Source: Thiopseudomonas alkaliphila (lineage in GTDB: Bacteria; Pseudomonadota; Gammaproteobacteria; Pseudomonadales; Pseudomonadaceae). From it: a DNA stretch of 64,000 bases. Location of the stretch: the NCBI RefSeq assembly GCF_001267175.1, contig NZ_CP012358.1, forward strand, positions 2,293,001-2,357,000. Reading direction: 5' to 3'. Position 1 is the first letter of the stretch. The number at the start of each line of letters is the position of its first letter. The notes beneath the pieces are model-generated. The model was given only the letters and a program-made list of their open reading frames with translations. It was not told where the DNA came from and did no database searches. The position numbers and the translations under genes are program-made. Positions 8,253 through 16,766 of this stretch are shown here, piece by piece.

Positions 8253-8507
8253 GTCGGCACTTTCATTATTGACATCTCATTCTTGGTATGCAATTATTTT
8301 AATATGTTAAATTCTTAATGTGTTGCACCGGCGGGGTATTTCAGTGGATTTGATTCAGTTCTTAAAATGCCTTTCAGACCTTAATAGGCTCACCTGCCTT
8401 TGCTTGATCCAAAGAGCGGGGGAGGCGTGTGTGTGTGAGATCCAGGTTGCACTAAATCAAGAGCAACCAAAGGTGTCGCAATATTTAGCGCAATTACGCA
8501 AGTGTGG
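8253..8507 (+). repeat. Downstream copy of the duplicated ars promoter and arsR 5' region
   Basis: This is the partner of 5141-5394. It contains TTGACA at 8269-8274, a 17-bp spacer and AATTAT at 8292-8297. The palindrome TTAATATGTTAA at 8299-8310 overlaps the expected start of transcription and is a reasonable ArsR operator. Confidence 0.75.
8269..8310 (+). promoter_or_regulatory. ars operon promoter and probable ArsR operator
   Basis: A sigma-70 type promoter (TTGACA, 17 bp, AATTAT) is directly followed by the TTAATATGTTAA palindrome. The same arrangement is conserved in the duplicated copy at 5156-5195, which supports its being functional. Confidence 0.55.
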
Positions 8508-8703
8508 AATTTTGCAAAGTGAGCGACGCGGAAAGTGGGTGTATTACCGCTTTTCTGCTGACTTGCCGAATTGGGCACTCAAGGTCATCACTTGCTCAAT
8601 TGAAAATAATCCAGCGCTATTTGCCGATGCAATAGCTCTGTTTGACAGTATTCATAGCCGCAATGCTTGCGATAACGAGAGCAATAACAATGCAGACAAA
8701 TAA
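8344..8703 (+). CDS. arsR: Arsenical resistance repressor ArsR
   Basis: A 119-aa winged-helix repressor with the diagnostic ACVCEIQ motif near residue 30, whose cysteines bind As(III) on the DNA-recognition helix region. The recognition helix ([17 protein letters not shown]) and wing ([12 protein letters not shown]) follow. I chose the GTG at 8344 because the truncated duplicate starts at the equivalent GTG with a good AAGGA site; an ATG eight codons upstream is also possible. It heads the arsenic operon, overlaps arsH by 14 bp, and presumably controls the promoter at 8269-8310. Confidence 0.93.
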   Translation: MDLIQFLKCLSDLNRLTCLCLIQRAGEACVCEIQVALNQEQPKVSQYLAQLRKCGILQSERRGKWVYYRFSADLPNWALKVITCSIENNPALFADAIALFDSIHSRNACDNESNNNADK

Positions 8704-9406
8704 TCAGTTAGAAAACCTTATTACTGAGCAGATTAGTGTGCCTCACCAGGAACATTTTTCTAACCTAGACTCTAGTCATCCACCGCGTATTTTGCTGTTA
8801 TACGGCTCATTGCGTCAGCGTTCATTCAGTCGTTTGGTTGTTGAAGAAAGCGCAAGATTGCTCAAACACATGGGCGCCGAGGTGCGTATTTTTAATCCTG
8901 AAGGTTTACCGCAGCCTGACACTGCAGATGAGTCGCATCCGAAAGTGCAAGAATTACGTGATTTGATGGTGTGGTCGGAAGGTCAAGTCTGGTGTTCGCC
9001 TGAACGACATGGCGCGATGACAGGTACTTTCAAGAGTCAAATCGACTGGATACCACTCAGCCTCGGTGCTGTGCGCCCCACACAAGGGAAAACCTTAGCT
9101 GTAATGCAGGTCTGTGGCGGTTCTCAATCTTTTAATGTGGTTAATCAGCTCCGGGTATTGGGTCGCTGGATGCGGATGTTCACCATCCCAAACCAATCAT
9201 CGGTTGCCAAAGCCTATCTAGAGTTCGATGAAAATAACCGTATGAAACCCTCGTCTTACTACAACCGAATTGTTGATGTAATGGAGGAGCTGGTGAAATT
9301 CACTTTACTACTTCGCAACAATACACCTTACCTGACCGATCGTTATTCAGAGCGTGTCGAAAGTGCAGATGAACTCAGTCAACGCGTCAATCAACGCTCG
9401 ATTTAA
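8690..9406 (+). CDS. arsH: NADPH-dependent FMN reductase ArsH, organoarsenical oxidase type
   Basis: A 238-aa flavoprotein of the ArsH family, known to oxidise trivalent methylarsenicals to less toxic pentavalent forms using FMN and NADPH. The flavodoxin-like fold shows the phosphate-binding loop [11 protein letters not shown] near residue 40. The family motif [20 protein letters not shown] is near residue 105, and CGGSQSFN near 140. Start chosen at 8690 (GAGAG upstream); the longer frame begins inside arsR. Second gene of the operon, overlapping arsR by 14 bp, which implies coupling. Confidence 0.95.
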   Translation: MQTNNQLENLITEQISVPHQEHFSNLDSSHPPRILLLYGSLRQRSFSRLVVEESARLLKHMGAEVRIFNPEGLPQPDTADESHPKVQELRDLMVWSEGQVWCSPERHGAMTGTFKSQIDWIPLSLGAVRPTQGKTLAVMQVCGGSQSFNVVNQLRVLGRWMRMFTIPNQSSVAKAYLEFDENNRMKPSSYYNRIVDVMEELVKFTLLLRNNTPYLTDRYSERVESADELSQRVNQRSI

Positions 9407-9413
9407 GGATATT

Positions 9414-10508
9414 ATGATGACAACAGTTAAATCAGAAAATGCACCAAGCACCTCTGAGGGCATGGGGTTATTTGAGCGCTACCTTACTCTTTGGGTAGCT
9501 TTGGCTATTCTTGCTGGCGTTTTGCTAGGACAGTTTGCGCCAGTGATTCCACAAACCTTATCGCGCTTTGAATATGCACAAGTGTCAATACCGGTGGCTG
9601 TACTGATTTGGGCAATGATTTTCCCGATGATGTTACAAATCGACTTTAGCTCTATTAAAAACGTCGGAAAGCAACCTAAAGGACTGGTGATTACCACTAC
9701 TGTAAACTGGCTGATCAAACCTTTTACTATGTTTGCAATAGCCTGGTTTTTCTTCATGGTGGTTTTTGAACCATTGCTACCTGCTGCCATAGCCAGCGAA
9801 TACTTAGCCGGTGCCATCTTATTAGGTGCCGCACCTTGTACGGCCATGGTATTTGTATGGAGCTATCTAACCCGAGGTGATGCCGCTTATACCTTGGTGC
9901 AGGTCGCCGTGAATGACTTGCTTATGCTGGTTGCTTTTGCCCCTATCGTGGTTTTACTGCTTGGCATCTCTAACATTCAGGTGCCTTGGGACACAGTATT
10001 GTTGTCGGTGCTGCTGTATATCGTTATACCCCTAGCAGCCGGTTATTGGGTGCGAAATAGGGTTATTAAACACCGAGGTTTGGCGTGGTTTAACGATGTG
10101 TTTCTGAAGCGTGTTTCTTCGATTACACCTGTTGGATTGATCATAACCTTGGTGCTGTTATTTGCGTTTCAAGGCGATGTCATTATTGCTAATCCACTGC
10201 ATATTGTACTGATTGCTATCCCACTTATTATCCAAACAGTATTGGTATTTGCTATTGCTTACGGCTGGGCTAAAGCGTGGCGTATTCCTCATAATGTGGC
10301 CGCCCCGGCTGGAATGATTGCGGCCAGTAACTTTTTTGAGTTAGCGGTGGCGGTTGCCATTGCTCTGTTCGGACTGCAATCAGGTGCTGCATTAGCCACC
10401 GTCGTCGGCGTGTTAGTTGAGGTTCCTTTAATGCTTGCGCTGGTGCGTTTTGCGAATAAAACGCGTCATCATTTTCCGGCTGTTGCCGTAACTGATCAAC
10501 CTTCTTAA
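9414..10508 (+). CDS. arsB: ACR3-family arsenite efflux permease
   Basis: A 364-aa inner-membrane carrier with about ten transmembrane segments. It belongs to the ACR3 type rather than the ArsB type: the conserved Cys in GAAPCTAMVFVWSYL (membrane segment 4) and the AGMIAASNFFELAVA segment are diagnostic. It extrudes As(III) produced by arsC. Tandem ATGs at 9414 and 9417 follow an AAGGAT site; the longer frame would start inside arsH. It follows arsH by 7 bp. The symbol arsB is loosely used for ACR3 proteins; acr3 is equally valid. Confidence 0.95.
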   Translation: MMTTVKSENAPSTSEGMGLFERYLTLWVALAILAGVLLGQFAPVIPQTLSRFEYAQVSIPVAVLIWAMIFPMMLQIDFSSIKNVGKQPKGLVITTTVNWLIKPFTMFAIAWFFFMVVFEPLLPAAIASEYLAGAILLGAAPCTAMVFVWSYLTRGDAAYTLVQVAVNDLLMLVAFAPIVVLLLGISNIQVPWDTVLLSVLLYIVIPLAAGYWVRNRVIKHRGLAWFNDVFLKRVSSITPVGLIITLVLLFAFQGDVIIANPLHIVLIAIPLIIQTVLVFAIAYGWAKAWRIPHNVAAPAGMIAASNFFELAVAVAIALFGLQSGAALATVVGVLVEVPLMLALVRFANKTRHHFPAVAVTDQPS

Positions 10509-10518
10509 AGGACATATT

Positions 10519-10947
10519 ATGCTGGTTATTTATCATAATCCCGAATGCGGCACTTCACGCAATGTACTTAAAATTATCCAGGACGCTGGCTACTCACCGA
10601 TAGTGATTGAGTACCTAAAAGATGGTTGGACACGTGCGCAGCTGCTTGGGTTATTTGCTGCCGCCAACTTAACCCCCCAACAGGCCTTGCGGACCACTAA
10701 ATCGCCTGCCGCCGAGCTGGGTTTGCTGGCCGATAATGTTTCTGATCAAGCAATTCTTGAGGCGATGATAAAGCATCCAATATTGGTCAATCGCCCGATT
10801 GTTTGCAGCCCCAAAGGGGTTAGATTGTGTCGGCCCAGTGAAGTAGTACTCGACTTACTAGATAGCTGGCCAAAAGGTCCTTACTACAAAGAAGATAGCG
10901 AGCAAATACTCAACGCAGACGGCACACGCACAAGCTCAGTCCAATAG
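10519..10947 (+). CDS. arsC: Arsenate reductase ArsC, glutaredoxin-dependent type
   Basis: A 142-aa cytoplasmic enzyme reducing arsenate to arsenite with glutathione and glutaredoxin. The catalytic Cys is C10 in NPECGTSRN. The conserved Arg residues fit RTTKSP (about 59) and HPILVNRPIV (about 94), with the later CRPSE segment. Length matches the R773/Spx-like ArsC family. It starts 10 bp after ACR3 with AAAGGA upstream, consistent with one operon: the product of ArsC is the substrate of the ACR3 pump. Confidence 0.95.
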   Translation: MLVIYHNPECGTSRNVLKIIQDAGYSPIVIEYLKDGWTRAQLLGLFAAANLTPQQALRTTKSPAAELGLLADNVSDQAILEAMIKHPILVNRPIVCSPKGVRLCRPSEVVLDLLDSWPKGPYYKEDSEQILNADGTRTSSVQ

Positions 10948-10963
10948 TTTAAGGCTCAATCAG

Positions 10964-11623
10964 ATGAACATACTTATTTTTTTAGGAAGCGTTCGACAAA
11001 GCACGCCGCCGGCCCCAGTCCGTCTTGGTGAACGTGTTGCTTTATCGTGCAAGCAACATATTGAGCGTCAGTTTTCAGCGCTTCAAGTTGAAGTAATTGA
11101 CCCTCTTGATTTTGAGTTAGGACCTATCTTCAAGCCGCATTTTTCCTACACAAACACAGACGTTCCATTATCACTGCAAATATTGGCTGAGAAAATTGAG
11201 AAGGCAGATGGTTATGTGATGGTCAGTCCTGAGTACAACCACTCAATGAGCCCTGCGTTAGCCAACTTATTGAACCACTTTGGTAGCTCATTATTTTCTT
11301 ATAAGCCTTCAATGATTGTGACCTACTCCGCAGGTCAATGGGGCGGAGCAAGAGCCGCTGTTAATATGCGCACTTTTTTATCAGAGCTTGGCTGTCTTCC
11401 TGTTTCAGCAATGATCCATATTCCTAAGGCGCAAGAAGTGCTAAACGAAAATGGAGATTTTAGCAATGAAGTCAACCCGGAAAAATGGGCAGGCTATTAC
11501 CAGAGAGCATTTAGCCAGTTGCACTGGTGGGCAATGGCCGCCAAGCGCCACCATGCTAGTAAAGAGGGTGAGCAACGTCCGGTAGCCTTCAAACGAAATC
11601 CTGCGCAACGAAATGCGCCCTGA
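10964..11623 (+). CDS. NAD(P)H-dependent FMN reductase family protein
   Basis: A 219-aa flavodoxin-fold protein (FMN_red). The N-terminal GSVRQS loop near residue 8 and SPEYNHSMSPALANLLNHF near residue 88 bind the flavin phosphate and isoalloxazine. It is distinct from ArsH, which lies two genes upstream. A second flavin reductase of this kind is frequently found inside arsenic operons, and a role in organoarsenical or quinone reduction is likely but unproven. It follows arsC by 16 bp and overlaps the sigma factor gene by 11 bp. Confidence 0.85.
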   Translation: MNILIFLGSVRQSTPPAPVRLGERVALSCKQHIERQFSALQVEVIDPLDFELGPIFKPHFSYTNTDVPLSLQILAEKIEKADGYVMVSPEYNHSMSPALANLLNHFGSSLFSYKPSMIVTYSAGQWGGARAAVNMRTFLSELGCLPVSAMIHIPKAQEVLNENGDFSNEVNPEKWAGYYQRAFSQLHWWAMAAKRHHASKEGEQRPVAFKRNPAQRNAP

Positions 11624-12152
11624 AATGACGCCTCATTGCGTTTTGAGTGCTTGGGATAGGCATGAACAAGAGCTGCGGATTTTTTTATTAAAAAAAATAG
11701 CAGACCCCTATGAGATTGATGATTTACTTCAGGAGTTGTTTTTAAAACTCATTACTCAAGGTCAGTCATTCTGTGGGGTTAAAAATCCAAGGACGTGGTT
11801 ATTTAGAGTTATGCGAAATTCTCTTACTGATCGTTATCGCACTGCAAAAACGTTTATTGATTTCGATCCCGAGATAGCACAAGTGATTGATGAAAAGCCA
11901 CCAATCCTTGAGTTAGAGGCGTGCATACTGCGTAACCTTGAAAATCTGTCAGATAAGGACCGTAGTGTAATCGAGCAGTGTGACTTACAGGGCTTGCGCC
12001 AAGAGATGTATGCAGAGACACAGGGTTTAACGCTTAGTGCAGTTAAGTCACGCTTACTGCGAGCTCGGCAGCGCCTTAGAGTAGAAATAGTGAATAACTG
12101 TCAGGTTAGATTTGATGAAAATGGACACGTTTGCTGTCACGTACCCCGGTAA
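11613..12152 (+). CDS. SigZ-like sigma-70 family factor
   Basis: A 179-aa ECF-type sigma factor. Region 2 occupies about residues 15-75 (DPYEIDDLLQELFLKL, then NPRTWLFRVMRNSLTDRYR), and region 4 about 110-160 (GLTLSAVKSRLLRARQRLR). The C-terminal tail CQVRFDENGHVCCHVPR holds three Cys and one His, a plausible metal or redox sensor, as in SigZ-like factors. No anti-sigma gene is adjacent, so the tail may replace it. It overlaps the flavin reductase gene by 11 bp and precedes a permease gene, which may be its target. A second ATG at 11625 is possible. Confidence 0.85.
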   Translation: MRPEMTPHCVLSAWDRHEQELRIFLLKKIADPYEIDDLLQELFLKLITQGQSFCGVKNPRTWLFRVMRNSLTDRYRTAKTFIDFDPEIAQVIDEKPPILELEACILRNLENLSDKDRSVIEQCDLQGLRQEMYAETQGLTLSAVKSRLLRARQRLRVEIVNNCQVRFDENGHVCCHVPR

Positions 12153-12241
12153 AGTGTTTTTCTTTGCATCCTTTGGTGAACTCATTCGTCTACATATATG
12201 AGAGTGGTTTATCCAGTGATCTTTTTAGGAGTATGCATTAA

Positions 12242-13561
12242 ATGATTAAGCAATTACGTGGGCTCTACGACAGCAATTCGCGTGAGGCCAACCTGCTGCT
12301 TTTTATGGTGGCAACTTTTCTTCTTATCTACTTTATTCCTGCCGGCACAGCGCGTTTTGATAATGCTGTTTTGGAAGGGGTACGTTTAACTCATTGGTAT
12401 GCTCAAGAGCATGTAATTCTGTGTTTACTGCCAGCGTTTCTAATTGCAGGTGCCATGTCGGCATACATTAGCCAAGATACAGTTATGCGTTATTTAGGAC
12501 CTGAAGCCTCAAAACCCGTGGCTTTTAGTGTTGCATCCGTATCGGGAGCTTTGCTGGCAGTTTGTTCTTGTACCGTTTTGCCTTTGTTTGGTGGTATCTA
12601 CAAGCGCGGTGCGGGCTTAGGTGCAGCAATAGCTTTTCTCTATTCAGGGCCAGCTATCAATATAATGGCGGTTGTCATTACAGCTAAAGTGCTGGGTGCG
12701 GAAATGGGTATTGCACGTGCTGTGGGTGCCATCCTATTTGCTCTGGTGATAGGCATAATTATGCATCTCATTTATCGCAAGGAAGAGGCACAGCGATCAG
12801 TAAAAAACAGTCGCGGCTTTGGTGGTGACAAAACTGAAAAACCGATGAGTTCAATTGTGCCTTTCTTTGTATTAATGGTTGGCGTCTTGGTTTTTGCTAA
12901 CTGGGCAGCGGCTGATAGCCCCGTTTGGATGCAGATTTATGCATGGAAATGGCAGACCACAGCCGTGCTTTCAGCGGCTTTTGCTGGGTTGTTAATCTGG
13001 CGTTGGCAATGGCCGCCTAAACAGTTATTTATACTGGCACTAGTGGTCGTTATTTCAGCTCTTCTCGTACCAACAGCCCCTGAGCTACCTTTTGCCCTAG
13101 GCATTGCAGGCTTAATGCTTATAGCAGCCTTGCGTGAACAGGACCGTGAATGGTCAGCACAAAGCTGGGATTTTGCTAAACAAATTTTACCTTTACTTTT
13201 AGGCGGGGTATTTATTGCTGGTTTCGCACTGGGTCGCCCTGGCCATGAAGGGATTATTCCTTCTGAGTGGGTCTCCATGGTTGTCGGTGGGAATACATTA
13301 TCTTCAACAATAACTGCATCAGTATTGGGCGCGTTAATGTACTTTTCCACACTCACAGAAGTCCCTATCGTTGATGCGCTAATGGGTGCAGGAATGGGCA
13401 AAGGGCCAGCATTGGCTTTGTTATTAGCTGGACCCGCGCTGTCGTTACCTAACATGCTGGTAATTCGAACCATATTAGGTACCGAAAAAACGCTGGTTTA
13501 TTGTGCTCTGGTGGTGGTAATGGCCACCACAACTGGGTTTGTTTATGGCAACTGGTGGTAA
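12242..13561 (+). CDS. Large permease of the ArsP/DUF318 family
   Basis: A 439-aa inner-membrane protein (PF03773) with about 10-11 membrane segments in two halves. The cysteine motif CSCTVLPLFGGIYKRGAG lies near residue 115, and a second-half equivalent (ALMGAGMGKGPALALLLAGPALSLP) near 385. ArsP-type members export trivalent organoarsenicals, others divalent metals. The start has an AGGAGT ribosome site 9 bp upstream. The position behind ArsR-ArsH-ACR3-ArsC and before a thioredoxin-like CxxC protein supports a metalloid export role. It lacks the Cys-rich loop seen in the permease at 3975. Confidence 0.85.
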   Translation: MIKQLRGLYDSNSREANLLLFMVATFLLIYFIPAGTARFDNAVLEGVRLTHWYAQEHVILCLLPAFLIAGAMSAYISQDTVMRYLGPEASKPVAFSVASVSGALLAVCSCTVLPLFGGIYKRGAGLGAAIAFLYSGPAINIMAVVITAKVLGAEMGIARAVGAILFALVIGIIMHLIYRKEEAQRSVKNSRGFGGDKTEKPMSSIVPFFVLMVGVLVFANWAAADSPVWMQIYAWKWQTTAVLSAAFAGLLIWRWQWPPKQLFILALVVVISALLVPTAPELPFALGIAGLMLIAALREQDREWSAQSWDFAKQILPLLLGGVFIAGFALGRPGHEGIIPSEWVSMVVGGNTLSSTITASVLGALMYFSTLTEVPIVDALMGAGMGKGPALALLLAGPALSLPNMLVIRTILGTEKTLVYCALVVVMATTTGFVYGNWW

Positions 13562-13601
13562 TTTCACCTGATGCACTTATGTCAAAAATGAGGAATTAAT
13601 A

Positions 13602-13832
13602 ATGAAGTTTACTATCTATGGTAGCGGCTGTGCCAAATGCAAACAGTTAACAGCAAATGCGGAAGAGGCTGCAAGTGCGAAAGGGATTAAATACGAAATC
13701 GAGAAAATTACCGACACTAACGCCATCATTGATGCTGGTATTATGCGCACACCCGCACTGGCGATTGATGGTGAGATTGTTATTGAAGGCAAGGTAGCTA
13801 ATGCGGATGAGATTCAGCATTTGCTTCCCTAG
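13602..13832 (+). CDS. Small thioredoxin-family protein (Thioredoxin_3 type)
   Basis: A 76-aa protein of the redox-active disulfide protein 2 family, with a CAKC active site at residues 10-13, a cis-Pro-like MRTPAL segment near 50 and no signal peptide. These short proteins regularly sit directly behind DUF318 permeases. It may deliver reducing equivalents or metalloids to the permease; this is inferred from context. The gene starts 40 bp after the permease gene with a GAGGAAT ribosome site, and is the last gene of the arsenic operon. Confidence 0.9.
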   Translation: MKFTIYGSGCAKCKQLTANAEEAASAKGIKYEIEKITDTNAIIDAGIMRTPALAIDGEIVIEGKVANADEIQHLLP

Positions 13833-14433
13833 ACGTCTTCAATTTGATCCGGCGCAACGGAATGCACTTTAAAGTGACTTGAGTCGCAAGACTCAGCCTA
13901 TGCAATACTTTAACAGCTACTGCTCAGTGTTTTGGCGCTGAGCAGTTTACACTCAGTAATGATCATTTTAACGCAGAGCGTCCAAAGGTAGCTGATGAAA
14001 TCAGAAACGGGCGGCATTTGGGCTTGAAGTTCAGCGGCGCAAAAATCCAGCCTAAGGGAATATTAAAGTCCATTCAAAAGTAACGAGCTTGAAATAAGAT
14101 TGATTTCAAGAGGTCCTGCCTAAATATGTAGTGGCTCATATAGACACGTTTACAAGCAGCTTTCTATGCAACCTGGAAGAATGACAGCTTAAGAATTCAG
14201 GAATCTATAAAAACATTATCGATTACGCTTTTGGTTTCCCTTAAGTGTAGAGAGGGTATTAATGTCCGCTTTAATCAAAATCAAAGGCTGTTCAAAAACG
14301 AAGTTGGTGACTTTTAGTTTGTCTATCAATTAATTATAGCCGCTAAACGTACGCGCCCGGTAGACCTATCTTGAGCCGGGCGACAACAATTAGTCATGGA
14401 AAAGTGTTTACGATTGAGCGCTGACTTTTCTGT
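13833..14433. other. Gene-free stretch, 600 bp
   Basis: No convincing open frame was found. Besides the hairpin at 13919-13946 there is an inverted repeat CGCCCGG/CCGGGCG at 14354-14360 and 14376-14382, about 50 bp from the end of the resolvase gene. The rest is unidentified. Confidence 0.5.
13919..13946 (+). terminator. Probable terminator of the ars operon
   Basis: A 9-bp perfect stem (ACTGCTCAG / CTGAGCAGT) with a 10-base loop is followed by a short TTTA. It is the first strong hairpin after the operon. The T tract is weak. Confidence 0.5.
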
Positions 14434-14997
14434 CTAGACATTCCACAGTCTTTTAATCGTGCTAATACTCACCCCAAGCTCTGCAGCTGCTTTGCTTTGA
14501 CTTATGCCTTGCTGTTTCAGTGCCTGGACTTCAACTGAACTGGCTACAGGTGGCCGACCTAACTGCTTTCCTAGTTGCTTTGCACGTTGTAACCCTGCAT
14601 TAGTTCGCTCTATGAGCTGATCGCGCTCGAATTGGGCTACTGCTGCCAACACCCCCATTGTCATTTTTCCTGCTGCGCTGGTTAGATCTGCTCCACCGAG
14701 AGCGAGGCAGTGGACGCGAATGTCTTTATCTTCAAGCCACTTAACCGTCTGCACCAGGTCAATCATATCGCGGCCCAACCTATCTAACTTTGAAACTATG
14801 AGACGGTCACCGGGTTCCATGCGCTCAAGCAGCTTATTAAATCCTTCGCGCTGACTTGCACTGGTGCTGCCGCTGACTGTTTCTTCGATCACGCGATGCG
14901 GCTCAATGCTAAAGCCTGCCGTCTGCGCTTCTATTAATTGGTTTTCTGTTTTCTGATCTGCGGTGCTGACTCTGGCATATAAGAAGGTACGCGCCAT
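14434..14997 (-). CDS. Serine recombinase (resolvase/invertase family)
   Basis: A 187-aa site-specific recombinase. The catalytic Ser is in YARVSTADQ (about residue 9), with the conserved Arg residues in LDRLGRDM and the FERDQLIERT helix. A C-terminal helix-turn-helix (SQSKAAAELGVSISTIKRL) completes a TnpR/Pin-like architecture. I chose the ATG at 14997 with a GGGGAA site upstream; the longer frame adds non-conserved residues. No transposase gene of the Tn3 type adjoins it. It may be a relic resolvase of a larger transposon, or act on sites nearby. Confidence 0.9.
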   Translation of the reverse strand: MARTFLYARVSTADQKTENQLIEAQTAGFSIEPHRVIEETVSGSTSASQREGFNKLLERMEPGDRLIVSKLDRLGRDMIDLVQTVKWLEDKDIRVHCLALGGADLTSAAGKMTMGVLAAVAQFERDQLIERTNAGLQRAKQLGKQLGRPPVASSVEVQALKQQGISQSKAAAELGVSISTIKRLWNV

Positions 14998-15138
14998 GAT
15001 TATTCCCCTTTCCAGTATCATAAACGTAGGTGCATAATACATAGCGGTATCAATACTGCAAAGGCTATATTTTGATACCAGCTGAAGGGGGTGTTCTGGG
15101 GGGGGTGTCATAAACGGTCGTTTTTGAACCCGTCTTTG

Positions 15139-15511
15139 GAGAAGGTCACACTATTATTCTTGCGGAGCAATTTGACCGACCAGCTGGATGACGTTGAAAA
15201 GCTTAGATAATACAGAGTTCACTGCATCTATAATTCAAGCGGTTAACGGAATGCTACTCGACATGCTGGCAGCAGTAGCACGTAAAGATTACGAAGATCG
15301 GCGTAGGCGTCAGTTGCAAGGAATCGAAAAAGCGCGAGCGGACGGAAAGTACGCTGGGCGTAAACCTGATTTGAAAAAGCGTGTAAATATTGCATCGCTG
15401 CTTAAGGCTGGCCAAAGCTACTCAAGTATTCAAGTAACTCTGGGTTGCTCCCGGCATTTGATTGCTGATGTAAAGAAAGGAATGGATACGTTAGAGTCAG
15501 CTCAAATATAA
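15139..15511 (+). pseudogene. Broken second serine recombinase
   Basis: Two out-of-frame pieces remain. The first (GEGHTIILAEQFDRPAG, to 15188) matches the middle of the catalytic domain (the VEQVDR region). The second (from 15188) begins MTLKSLDNTEFTA and continues through LDMLAAVARKDYEDRRRRQ and AGRKPD to a C-terminal DNA-binding part ending at 15511. The N-terminus with the catalytic Ser and a central block are deleted and the junction shifts frame, so it should be inactive. It belongs to a different subgroup from the intact recombinase at 14434. A copy of its tail occurs at 3356. Confidence 0.75.
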
Positions 15512-15546
15512 ATAGGTAGCCAAACTCACTACGCCACTACAGTAGT
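15494..15546 (+). repeat. Second copy of the recombinase tail repeat
   Basis: This segment matches 3356-3406 with few differences, covering the last five codons of the broken recombinase and about 35 bp downstream. The two sites are 12 kb apart in direct orientation, so recombination between them could delete the whole metal-resistance segment. Confidence 0.6.
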
Positions 15547-15642
15547 CTGAGTGAAGCTATCTGTATTTCAGACGAATTACTGGATGGCAAAGTTTGTGGC
15601 CGAATAGTGGTCGATGTGAATCGCTGATAGGTAAGTTCTCAC

Positions 15643-16638
15643 TTAATCCATTAGAGTAGCCTTATCTGCTGGCTCATCAAACCTACTGTCACGAAAAGTG
15701 CGACGGTAATTGGAGGGCGAAGTGCCCAGCTGAGTGGAAAAGTGCTGACGCAATGACAGCGCGGTGCCGAAACCAACGTCTGCGCTGATGCGTTCAATCG
15801 ATAAATCGGTGGTTTCTAGCAAGTGTTGTGCTCTGGCGACCCGTTCAGCGTTTAACCATTGACTCACCGTCGTACCCGTCATATCCCGAAAGCGTCGGGT
15901 AAAGGTACGGCGACTCATGTTCGCCTCGTCCGCCAAGGTATCGACCGATAAGGGTTGCGATAGCTTATCACGCGCCCATTCCAGTAGGCCTGGCAGGCGG
16001 TTATCGTTGGACAGTTGTTGTACGGGGCGTTCAATGTATTGGGCTTGGCCGCCTTGCCGGTGTGGTGGGGTAACCAGCATGCGGGCAAGGTGATTTGCTG
16101 TTTCAAAGCCGTGGCGTTGCCTGATCAAGTGCAGGCAGCAATCAATGGCAGCAACGGTTCCAGCCGAGGTGATAATGTTGTCATCAGCCACATACAACAC
16201 ATCTGGACGAAACACAGCCTGTGGAAAACGCTGCGCAAACATGTCACGTACTGCCCAGTGGGTGGTCGTTTCTCTTCCATCGAGCAGCCCAGCATCACCC
16301 AACACAAAAGCCCCCAAACACAAACCCACAATCAGTGAGCCCTGAGCATGGGCGAGTTGTAACGCTGAAATCAACTCGGCGGGCGCAGGCAACTCAGCAT
16401 TTTCCCATGCAGGAATTATGATGATATCGGCCTGTTCCATGGCCTCCAACCCATCGCGCACCTCAATCATCACGCCCTGATCACTGCTAACAGAGCCAGG
16501 GGTTAGCGTGCAGTAGGTCAGATTGTAACGCGGAGAACCGGGTGGGTTTTCACTCGTACCGAACACCAGCCCCGGTACAGAAAAATGAAACAAGCTTATG
16601 CCCTCAAAAGCAAGCACGGCAATCTCTACATCACTCAT
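15643..16638 (-). CDS. GlxA-family (AraC type) transcriptional regulator
   Basis: A 331-aa regulator. Residues about 5-175 form a DJ-1/PfpI-like domain with a nucleophile-elbow style GLCLGAFVLGDAGLLDG and TTHW. An AraC-type DNA-binding domain with two helix-turn-helix units occupies about residues 225-315 (LADEANMSRRTFTRRF, then IERISADVGFGTALSLRQHF). The Cys at the elbow suggests it may still bind a small ligand. The gene is divergent from a periplasmic metallo-hydrolase gene with 128 bp between the starts, and probably controls that gene. Confidence 0.9.
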   Translation of the reverse strand: MSDVEIAVLAFEGISLFHFSVPGLVFGTSENPPGSPRYNLTYCTLTPGSVSSDQGVMIEVRDGLEAMEQADIIIIPAWENAELPAPAELISALQLAHAQGSLIVGLCLGAFVLGDAGLLDGRETTTHWAVRDMFAQRFPQAVFRPDVLYVADDNIITSAGTVAAIDCCLHLIRQRHGFETANHLARMLVTPPHRQGGQAQYIERPVQQLSNDNRLPGLLEWARDKLSQPLSVDTLADEANMSRRTFTRRFRDMTGTTVSQWLNAERVARAQHLLETTDLSIERISADVGFGTALSLRQHFSTQLGTSPSNYRRTFRDSRFDEPADKATLMD

Positions 16639-16766
16639 AAATACCTCTGCAATTAGTTGTTGGCCCGATTGTATTGATTATTGTCATATAGGCCACTTTT
16701 GCACATACGATGTACGTTTTAGACTGAGCACTATTATTAACCAATAACGTATTTGGAGTTGTACAC

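Noticed and set aside
12937..13473. 178-codon minus-strand frame
   Set aside because: It is the mirror of the permease gene, with low-complexity composition and no family motif.
14350..14385. CGCCCGG/CCGGGCG inverted repeat as terminator of the serine recombinase
   Set aside because: It lies beyond the gene end but has no T tract on the minus strand. It could equally be a recombination site; no proof for either.
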